Part shown: one piece after another, positions 55,830 to 64,000 of the stretch
How the letters are laid out: every line of letters begins with the position of its first letter
Numbering within the stretch: the first letter of the stretch is position 1
Source: Sabethes cyaneus
Taxonomy: Eukaryota; Arthropoda; Insecta; Diptera; Culicidae
NCBI RefSeq assembly: GCF_943734655.1
Contig: NC_071355.1
Location: forward strand, 208,803,603-208,867,602
Reading direction: 5' to 3'
DNA length: 64,000 nt
Program-made: the position numbers and the translations under genes
Notes under the pieces: model-generated
What the model saw: only the letters and a program-made list of their open reading frames with translations
Database searches by the model: none
Told to the model about the DNA's origin: nothing

Positions 55830-56935
55830 TGATGTGTATCTCGTATTTGGAGGACAAGCAGCAAGTTTTTGTTATCTCTACTGACTTGAAAGCAGCTTTT
55901 GATCGAGTTGACCATGCGATAATTACTATTGCCTCAATGGTAGGGTGCTTCGTGTGAAACTGGGAAGCAGTGTTTCTTCGGTGTTTACCAATAAGTCTGG
56001 AGTTCCTCAAGGAAGCAAAATGGGGCTTCTGATCTTCTTGCTATTATTTAACAATGTTGCGTTGCTGCTGGATGTTGGTGGCAATTGAAGATCCACACTG
56101 TCTTAAATCATTGTACTGCCCCCTAGTACATCCATTGCTGGAGTCTAGTTTTGTAGTCTAGTTTTGTTTCCTTAACAGCTACCATGGAACCTATGAATTG
56201 AACGTATGCAATGTAGATTGCAACACCTGCCCTGGCAACATCCCATCCATACCCTGCCCGCTTGGACACCCTTGAATACAGACGCAAGATGCAGCAAGCA
56301 ATATTTGTTGCTAAAAATATTAATGCTGAAATTGACACAACGACCATTTCGATTAACGAGATTTTTCAAATGTGGATGAATTATTTGATTTCGGTGTGCC
56401 GTCACACTTGTTCGCGGAGAGATTGTGTAGAGTTGATTTAGGATAAGATTTTATTCATGTAGACAACTTTAAGATCGGGACCACAGCTAGCTACGTAGTT
56501 AATCCGTAATTCCGACAAGTTCATCGACAACTTGTTTTTAGCAGAGTTTATGATAAGCCCCATCTTCGAAGTTTCTTCTTACGCTTTCGTTACTCGCGCC
56601 AACTTCGATTCATACGCATGCTAAAGCAACGAAATTCACTCGAATATTAACGCTAGTTGGTGCAAAACTTATGAAACTTTGTCCACCGATTGAAAGATCT
56701 GGGTCTGCTGATCAACTTCGCTGAAAACATTAAAATCTTTTATTGTCTGAATCCCGAGTTAGACCGAGATAAAGTTAACGTTCCACAGTCGTTGTACAAA
56801 ATGCAACAGCGCGAGTAACCGAGGATTAAGATGGTTATAGGCCTCTTCTACAGTCCTATTGTTAATAGCAGGCTTCCATCGTGCTCTGAAAAATTCTCAA
56901 TTCTCGGCGTTTTGCTGACAAAGTGCGACGAATCG
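55830..56935 (+). mobile_element. Rearranged jockey-like LINE remnants
   Basis: Pieces include YLEDKQQVFVISTDLKAAFD (motif A), GRVLRVKLGSSVSSVFTNKS with GVPQGSKMGLLIFLLLFNN, CLKSLYCPLVHPLLES, and at 56710 on LINFAENIKIFY, where the catalytic FADD has decayed to FAEN. The thumb piece comes before the FADD piece, so the segments are out of normal order. Confidence 0.6.
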
Positions 56936-57290
56936 ATTTACTCTCTCTCTCTTTCTTTTTTTCTCTCTTTACGATGTTACCTTCTCCGACAAACGAGTTT
57001 TTTTTTGCTTTGACAGTGCTTTGTTCTCAAGGTCAAGGACACGTAACCACCTCTTCGATATTCTTTTTAGGATACAGAGCAAATAGTCTTTTGTTTCCAG
57101 TGTACGAAGAAAAGATTAACTCTGTTTGTAGTTGTGCTCCTTCTGCGCAAGATGAGTGGTTATAAAAGAAAGCAATAATCAGGCATTATTCGGAGGAAAA
57201 GCAAACGGTTGAACAGAAAACAATAGCTCTTGGTCGTTGTGTGTAGCAGATTTCTCTGTCTCTGTATGTTTCAGATGAGCAAAAGCAAGC

Positions 57291-57405
57291 CTGGGGTGAC
57301 ATTGCGATTCTCGTTTCAAGTGATTTTGGTTCGTTTCGACCACGTTAAACAAATGGGCGAAACGAACCAAAATCACTCGAAACGAGAATCGCAATGTCAC
57401 CCCTG
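57291..57405. mobile_element. 115-bp palindromic MITE
   Basis: Arms 57291-57338 and 57358-57405 are reverse complements with about two mismatches (GGGGTGACATTGCGATTCTC, GTGATTTTGGTTCGTTTCG). The 19-bp loop is ACCACGTTAAACAAATGGG-like. Non-coding. Confidence 0.8.
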
Positions 57406-58221
57406 GTTAACACCGATAGTATCGTTGTCGTCCGCGAACTTTACAAGCATGTGATATTTCGTGATGATGGTACCGTTTTCCCGCACCTGCCTTCCAAATA
57501 GCACCTTCCCATGTGGAGTTCAACAGTCACCTTTCTTTAAATTTTATAACGGCACAAACGAGTCCGATATCTTACCCACTATTCTGACACTTGATTTTGA
57601 ACCTAAGTTTTCACTATATAGCAGGAGGCTATAGCTATATAAGCTAAAACGAAAAAAAAAAATAAAATAAAATGCAAATTTCATTTGCAGTTTTCTCAAA
57701 TGTTTCACTGTGACATACATATGAAATGAAACACACTACATTGCAGTACGTAAAGTACGTACGTGGCTGCGCATATCTGCGCCCTTTTAAAAAAAGCTCC
57801 TTAAAAACTTATTGAAAATTAGATAAAAGCTCGAATAGCTCGAAAACCAAGAAAGGTAGAGCTGCGCTTCTTTCAGAAAAACGGTGTATTTTCATAGTAT
57901 GTTAAACTTCGTGGAACATCAAAACTGCGTAGAAGTCTAAATAACCAGAAAAAATTAGAAAAACTGATATTAAGGGGATACATTAGTTTGTACGACTATA
58001 ACTTCTTTCCCTTAAGAGATAGAAGTTCTCTTTCTTCGACAAAAACTCCTGAAATAGCATTTTATACAACTTTTTCTTGGGCTTTGTTTATTTTTGGCTT
58101 TAAATAAAAAAGTTAAATTGATTATTTATTGATCCACCCCCTTGATGCAAATTTTTTTACAACAAAAAAGTACTTCGAAAATCAAGAAACTTTTGTGAAG
58201 ACACAAATGCAGAAAACGCGG
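57406..58221. other. Intergenic, no gene seen
   Basis: An A-rich run near 57650 (AAAAAAAAAAATAAAATAAA) could be a LINE tail. Nothing else is recognised. Confidence 0.35.
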
Positions 58222-58269
58222 AAAAGGCGAACATCAACTTTTCCACGCAAAAGTTGATGTTCGCCTTTT
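58222..58269. repeat. Perfect 21-bp inverted repeat with a 6-base loop
   Basis: AAAAGGCGAACATCAACTTT (from 58222, plus T) pairs without mismatch with its inverse at 58249-58269 around CCACGC. The tight hairpin is followed by GAAGCCGTCCCACTGTGCAC. It is shorter than typical animal pre-miRNAs, so it is more likely a tiny MITE end or regulatory hairpin. Confidence 0.75.
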
Positions 58270-58347
58270 TTTGAAGCCGTCCCACTGTGCACCGTCTACC
58301 CAAAACCGTGGTTTTGAGATCAGGCAGCCGGGAACCACCCGGTATTG

Positions 58348-58800
58348 CACCTTCTAGCTTGGCTACTCAATAGACCATTACAGGGATACCTCGATATTAG
58401 ACAACCTCCTTATAAAACAACCTCGATATAAGACAATTTTTGTTTTATATCGAACAAATCCCTGTGACATAGCTGGATGCCAGAGTTCATGTTCCATTCC
58501 AAAATCGGCGTCATGAAAATGTTCATTATTCCAAAATAACCCTAAAAATTGTAAAAATCTAATAGTTCAAACAATAATAAATAGTTCAAAAAATGTAAAC
58601 ACACAATACAGAGCAAAATTGGCGACCGCTAAGGCAATTTTTTTTTGAAAAAAATCATGTTTCGATATAAGACAATATCGATATAAGACAACTTTTTGAA
58701 ATTATAAATTGTCTTATATCGCGGTATCCCTGTACCGGGTATGGCCACGTGGTGGCGCTAGGTAGGTGCTTGGGATAGCTAGAGCTATATTGGACGCTCC
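58348..58800 (+). repeat. Interspersed repeat split by a MITE (filled site)
   Basis: GCACCTTCTAGCTTGGCTAC to ACCATTA (58348-58380) and TACCGGGTATGGCCACGTGG on (58733 to about 58800) match the repeat at 49313-49400, with the MITE at 58381-58732 interrupting it. Confidence 0.75.
58381..58732. mobile_element. 352-bp pogo/Tigger-like MITE
   Basis: Ends CAGGGATACCTCGATAT and the inverse of GATATAAGACAAT...GCGGTATCCCTG are inverted repeats of at least 20 bases. TA flanks both sides (58379-58380 and 58733-58734). The motif TCGATATAAGACAA recurs near both ends. The empty site at 49345 has one TA. The end sequence resembles the CAGG.ATACCTCG ends of pogo/Tigger elements. No transposase inside. Confidence 0.85.
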
Positions 58801-58844
58801 TCATTTGCCTTCCCCATTTCATATCCTTTCAGCTCTCTAATTAC

Positions 58845-59045
58845 TAGGTTGAAAAACCTCTTCTAAGGTTGGTGGATCCACAGTTTAACCATCGTCCTCA
58901 ATCATTATCCTGTTTCTGTCGACAGCTCCATCTTGTTCACCACTCAACAATTCACTGAACTATTGATTCCAACACACGGTAACCTCCGAATTTTCGGTAA
59001 TTAGGTTCCCTTCCTTGTCGTTGAACGTCGTTACAGGAGTTGGCA
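58845..59045 (-). mobile_element. LINE linker-region fragment
   Basis: The minus strand reads TVPTPVTTFNDKEGNLITEN, SEVTVCWNQ, then SELLSGEQDGAVDRN. This is the DKEGNLVT..WREHFS.LLNG linker between endonuclease and RT of insect LINEs, equivalent to the DEEGELIPNK block at 15540. One stop interrupts it. Confidence 0.6.
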
Positions 59046-60379
59046 CAGTTAAAACCTGTTCAGTGGGTCAAAAGTTATGCTTTTCGAAGTAAATAGTGTA
59101 AAAATCGCCTCTTTTGGAATCACCCTAACTCAAAAAAGGGCACTCTAGGCCCCAAATTAAAAATTATGAGTCTAGTTAATTACAAAAGGGAGAAAGGACA
59201 GTGAGTTTGAACAAAATCGGAGTAATTTTTTTCGATGGCTGGTAGATAATCGGTAATAAATGTACATTTTACGTTTGTAAGGATCTAATCAACGGACAAC
59301 AAAAATATATCCCAAATTCAGTGCACTCATATGAATATTGACGATATGTTGATCTTTGATAGCGGCAGTTACTATCGGACAAACAATATTCTCACTCTAC
59401 GAGCGAAAAACGTGTGGACGAGGCAGTTATCAATACTGAACCAAAAACATAACTGGTGGAGGAACATTGAACAAAAAGCAGATTACACTCATCCGTCGAA
59501 TAAACCAATATTAGTCATGCAATTTTCATGTCATCCGTGGTCAATCATAGATCGCAGCTATAAAGAGTTGTCCAATCATTAGAATCAGAGAAGTAGAATT
59601 AGCATCACATTTTTATTCCTTCGTTTTGTTTAAAAAATCTTAACAATGACTGAATTATATCTTAAAAATTTATTATCATTTACACCGAACTGTTAAGAAA
59701 TAAACAAAAACAATTATCACAATAACAATTTCTTTCATAAAGGCCTACAAGGGAGCTTACAAATATAGCACGGAATAGAAAATTAACAAATTCCCTCTTC
59801 TAATAGAAAATACAGTTTTATTACTTTTTGTAAACTCAACGATCGGGAAAAATCGTTGCTTCCAATAGTCTCCACTGCCAGCAGGTTTAAACACGGAAGA
59901 AATATTGTCACTCTCAGTGTGTCACCACTCTTTCACAGCTTCAAAGATACACGGTATCGCAGTGCTCTGCTGGGGTGCCGGAGCGAAAGGAAAATTAAAA
60001 TTAATAACGAAAGCTAATCAAGTGTACTGATTGGTTCAGCTTGCCGCATCAATTTTCCGTTTTCCCGTGAATTCAGATCAATAATACTGGCGAGGGCACG
60101 GCCTTTAAGCTCAACTCTTGTACTACTCTGGATGATAGAAGGCATCGCAAAACATGTTATTTATTAATCCATAGCAGAAAAATATTGTTTTTCATTGAGA
60201 TTGAAAAAGTTTTGTATTTAATGGCATTTATTATATGATTTGATTTGGACCTCATTAGTATGGAGTGAAGGAACCTAAAAACGCTGGGAACGAGTCGCTG
60301 AAAGAAAAACGGAACCATCACGCCAACGAAAATAAAACCATTTTTCAAATGCAAATTCATCGCGTTACACTCTGTTATT
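59046..60379. other. Intergenic, no gene seen
   Basis: An ATG-initiated 83-codon frame at 59331-59582 has no recognisable domain, signal peptide or splice context. The remainder is AT-rich and unassigned. Confidence 0.35.
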
Positions 60380-60950
60380 CATGCAATTTTCCCGTCCAAC
60401 CCCCCGACCGCCAAAAGCATCCTTTGTGTGCCCATCCTCGCCCCAGCTGTTTGCATAGATTATATCCTGATTACAATTAAGCATAATTTCTCCTACGCGC
60501 GCAGATGCCTGTCCTCGACGTCTAGAACTACTGACACCAGCGAACCTCCTGTCATGCCAGCAGCAGCGTTATTCCGAGCACGCCTCGACCGACCGGCGAG
60601 AAACCCAAACAACGACAATAACACGTGTTGGCAAGGCAATTTCCGTACCAACAAGGTCCCGACCGTCTGCGTACGTAAAATGCAAATCTAACGGCAGTAA
60701 ACAACACGTGTGCAAGACAACCCGAATGGGCAGCTGGCCAGTACCATTTCATACGAAACATAAAAGCGAATTGGTATGTTCGATCGGATTATCCAAATTG
60801 ATTTGACGACCCTTCTGCTGCCAAGATATATCATTCGACTGCGGGCGGGGCGGATTGCAGCAGCTGCCAACAGCTGGGCTCCGACATGCCTTCGGTGCCA
60901 ACGCGAAACAGCGACGCCAATTCCGTAAGGTTCCGGTTTCTTCACGGAAG
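60380..60950. promoter_or_regulatory. GC-richer, motif-dense non-coding block; candidate enhancer
   Basis: The block contrasts with AT-rich flanks. It holds two CACGTG E-boxes (about 60622 and 60706), four CAGCTG E-boxes (about 60446, 60731, 60862 and 60872), an octamer ATGCAAAT (about 60679) and GGATTATCC (about 60785). No conserved coding frame or repeat signature is visible. A short ATG frame at 60886 runs to a donor-like CC|GTAAGG. The call rests on motif density only. Confidence 0.3.
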
Positions 60951-62217
60951 TAATAGCTCCGTTAATGAGATTTACATAATTTTCCTTAGTTGGAAATTTT
61001 CCTTTTCCGACGTAGTCACATCATTTGACAGACAGGCAGTATCCCGGAGCTACAGTTTATGGATATCGATTTTCAGAATATGAATTGGGGAAATTGTGTA
61101 CTACATAGTTGTCTTCGCAGACTGTATGTGAAGTTTTAGTAAAACTCCACCGTACTTTTCGTAACTGTTTACGAAAGTTTTAAGTCAAGCTGTGAAGCTA
61201 AAGCGTGTTTTCTGCCCATTCATTCATCTGCTTACAAGCAACGATTATATACATAAGCGACAGTTTTGTCATCATCATTTTGAAATTAATACCATGATGA
61301 CAGGGGCTGCACCCAATCGCTCGTGAAAGCTAATACCCCGTTGACGGCGGAGGTTTTGACGCAATTGCTGTTGCGATATGAGTGTGTCTTTGTTTATGCA
61401 CAGTCTCAATACATGTAAAACAAAAAGAAAATGTTACTATTCAATGCATATAGGAGAGCTTTAATTTCAACCCCTCGACCCCTGGAGCCTGGGGCGGGAG
61501 CATCTCAAAAGGGCATACATTAGCATAAACGAAGAATTGGGTTACACAATGATGTATGACCGTACCGTTCGTCCTCGCATCAGATCATAAAACGCAGAAC
61601 CCGGCGGGGAGTACAGTCAGTTCGCGAAACCACTGCACAAATCTTTCGCAGTGTATCGATGCAATTTTTATTTCTGATTTATAACACTTTAACCACCGTC
61701 GGAATTACGCTGAAATTTTTGGGGATAAAACAATAAAGTCCCCGGCTTTGACCTACTCTGCGTGGTACGTAGAATGATTGGATAGAAGCGAATGGTAATA
61801 CAATTAGGTCAACTTGATGACGAAATGACTTGTTTTATTTTTTCTTAGACATAGAATATTTTAAGGGTCGTTTTTTTCATAGTCCCGCTATCATGTTTAT
61901 GTCCCATGCTACTTCAATAAAGTCAAATTAGTAAATATTGACACAGAATTTTTCTGTACCATTACACATTTTAATAAAGTAATTCTTCAAAATGCAAACT
62001 GTACTCAAATCAATACAATTTTGAGGAAATAGAGTGAATTTATTAACGGACACATTAACAGACTCCACCTGGACCAAACAAATAGATTCGCAGAGAGTGC
62101 CTGGGGCTTCTTGCATAGAACTCGTGTGAAGGAATTCTGCAGAAGATTCGTACAGAATGCCTTGCTTATAGAACCATTACTCTTGTAGGAGATGAGAATC
62201 CAACAGTTTAACAGTGG
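60951..62217. other. Intergenic, no gene seen
   Basis: A second mildly GC-rich stretch lies at 61290-61620. No coding or repeat structure was recognised. Confidence 0.35.
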
Positions 62218-62345
62218 CTTCGATGTACGACATTGGTCTAACAAGCTAGTAGTCTTGTTCGAATCTCGACTGAAAGAGAATATTAGAGTCAATAGGATCG
62301 TAGCACTAGTTATGCAATTGTACTGCATACCAACTGTCGAATAAA
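62218..62345 (+). repeat. Feilai-like SINE fragment
   Basis: CGATGTACGACATTGGTCTA, ACAAGCTAGTAGTCTTGTTC (box B GTTCGAATCTCGA) and AATAGGATCGTAGCACTAG follow the SINE body of the copy at 43679-43880. The 3' part has diverged. Confidence 0.6.
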
Positions 62346-62649
62346 AATGGGAGGTCAAATTCCGAAAGCGACATGTGGCACCAAGGCTTTGCTATGCCCT
62401 CCAAACAATCATCCTCAAACGTCTCCTTGCTTCAATTTTTCTGGCAGAAAATGGGATTTGATTTGGAACAGGCTTCGTATTCGAAGCCAAAAATAAACCT
62501 TTGAAAATTATCCTTCAGTGCCTAGGTGATAGTCGTACGGCGCTTAATCTGGTGAATATGGTGGGAAGCGTAATAGTTTCCAGCCACTATTTTAACAGAT
62601 ATCCCGCCGTGTCATAGCTAAAAGTGATTGGTAATTATTTTTGCGACGC

Positions 62650-63780
62650 ACAGAGGAGTAACTAGGGCAAAAAGCTGGCCAAAATAAGAAAAACATATTT
62701 TTCGGTCTTCTAATATAATATATATAGATACTGCACTATACTCTTAGTCAAAACACGTAGAAACATACCTGTAAGTTTTGGCAGGTGTACAAACATCGAC
62801 AATATTTGAAACATTTTTTTTTTAAATCATCACGCATCAGAAAACGGATTCCATCAGAAGTAAACAAAAAGATTAACATAGGATATTTATCAAAACATAG
62901 GTTCGTCATAAATAATTCTAACTGGTTTGTAGGAAGAAAATTTAAAATTTTAAAAATATGACTTGTTAAATAGTTTTGTCAAACAACTATTTTTTGCAAT
63001 TTTGTGCTTATTCAATGGTAAAAAAGTTATCAAATATTGCAGAATCTGGTCATATATTCTATGGAGGAATGAATCTTTGTAGTATTCTGAACAAATCGGT
63101 ACGTAAAGTTCATCCGGAAACGTCCGGACTGGCATTTGGGAACCTTTTGAAAATTATATGTTTCACATTGTTTTCAAGGAAATGTCGACAATTCCCATCT
63201 AGTTGCGTACTATCTTTTGTGCAAGATATTTCACCTTGAATACAATGGGCACACTAGCTATACTACTAGGGTCTAGGGATTATGAAGTATGTTCTCCAGA
63301 TGTGTCACTATTTGAATCAACATTCCCATTCAACAAAATTCGCTGACATAATAGGAAAAATGTTTCTTGGGTGACGGTAAAGTATATTATAGTATGTGTG
63401 GCGTGATTGTTATTTGATAAATTGCATAACAGAGGCTATATATCACAGAGAAGACATCTGCGTTTATTTAGTGTCGAAGAATCAGTCTACTCCACTATCA
63501 ACAATTTTGCATTAACCAATATCATTTTTTTTATATGAATCAGAGACAAATAAGATTCTCATTGATTTGCTCATGCATTTCTAGGTTTTGGAGAAGGCTG
63601 CAAATTAGTGACTAGAAGAAAAGTATAATCTGCACTGATAAGTGAGTTGAAATCACTAGTAATGGCACTAGTTTGTTACAAAATTATCTATTTTTACGTT
63701 TCACTTCATATTCGAGCGAAATATTACTTAATACATAAGAAAATAATTTTGGCCAGCTTTTTGCCCTAGTTACTCCTCCG
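62650..63780. mobile_element. 1.13-kb hAT-like non-autonomous element with target duplication
   Basis: The left end CAGAGGAGTAACTAGGGCAA (62651 on, continuing AAAGCTGGCCAAAAT) and the inverse of the right end (CGGAGGAGTAACTAGGGCAA and so on) match over about 35 bases with one early mismatch. TGCGACG stands directly outside both ends (62642-62648 and 63781-63787), a 7-8 bp target duplication as in hAT elements. An 87-codon frame inside (62976-63239) has no transposase motif. Confidence 0.8.
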
Positions 63781-64000
63781 TGCGACGGTGGGAGATGCAC
63801 CGTTCTAGTTATCTTGAAGATTTTTACATCGTCTTCATAAAAAGGCCGATCGACAGCATAGTTAATTTACAAGAAGTGACTAAGATGGCTGCCTTGTGGT
63901 ACGCTAGACAAGTTATCTAACCTTGCAAGAAGGATGCCGTGAATAACTCCATCAAACGCTGCTTTCTACTTTGGTTGATTTTGTGTGAGGCCATGAAAAC

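Noticed and set aside
58222..58269. microRNA precursor
   Set aside because: The stem is perfect and only 21 bp with a 6-base loop, unlike animal pre-miRNAs of 60-90 bases with bulges.
59331..59582. 83-codon ATG-initiated frame
   Set aside because: No domain, signal peptide, codon bias or neighbouring regulatory signs could be shown; length is within chance for this AT content.
62976..63239. 87-codon frame inside the hAT-like element
   Set aside because: No transposase or zinc-finger motif; the element looks non-autonomous.

Overview
The window looks like nuclear DNA of a dipteran insect, most likely a culicid mosquito. Coding exons are interrupted by short GT-AG introns (58 to about 470 bp), the protein-coding genes are clear insect orthologues, and the long AT-rich spaces are packed with decayed LINEs, tRNA-derived SINEs of a Feilai-like type and many palindromic MITEs. 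No prokaryotic, phage, rRNA or CRISPR feature is visible. The species cannot be named from the sequence alone.

Layout. 1-7.4 kb: transposon debris (LINE fragments, foldback elements, a 5'-truncated jockey-like LINE behind an 18-base poly-C tract). 7.7-12.8 kb: a four-exon, 1488-residue VWA/Cache single-pass membrane protein, the CACHD1 / CG16868 orthologue (alpha2delta-like), with a long 3' UTR. 14.3-17.1 kb: two decayed LINE copies on the minus strand. 17.6-19.3 kb: foldback element and a small minisatellite. 19.6-31.2 kb: the gene-dense core. It holds RFC3 (clamp loader) tail-to-tail with UTP18/wicked (small-subunit processome), a bicistronic pair of mitochondrial micropeptides (sloth1/UQCC5-SMIM4 and sloth2/UQCC6-BRAWNIN) tail-to-tail with CCDC93 (CCC endosomal recycling complex), and PRMT5/capsuleen head-to-head with CCDC93. 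32-34.8 kb: a decayed R1-like LINE. 35.1-36.0 kb: a secreted serine protease homologue that has lost catalytic His and Ser. 36-64 kb: no convincing gene, but a dense set of non-autonomous DNA transposons, SINEs, LINE remnants and two GC-richer islands that may be regulatory.

The most notable gene-level item is the sloth1/sloth2 transcript unit. Two mitochondrial complex III assembly micropeptides lie on one predicted mRNA, and the second start codon sits two bases after the first stop. The most informative repeat item is a 352-bp pogo/Tigger-like MITE at 58.4 kb whose empty site is present as a paralogous repeat at 49.3 kb in the same window.

All calls are by eye; no alignment, splice prediction or database search was run. 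Exon joins of the seven named genes were checked for reading-frame continuity and GT/AG ends.
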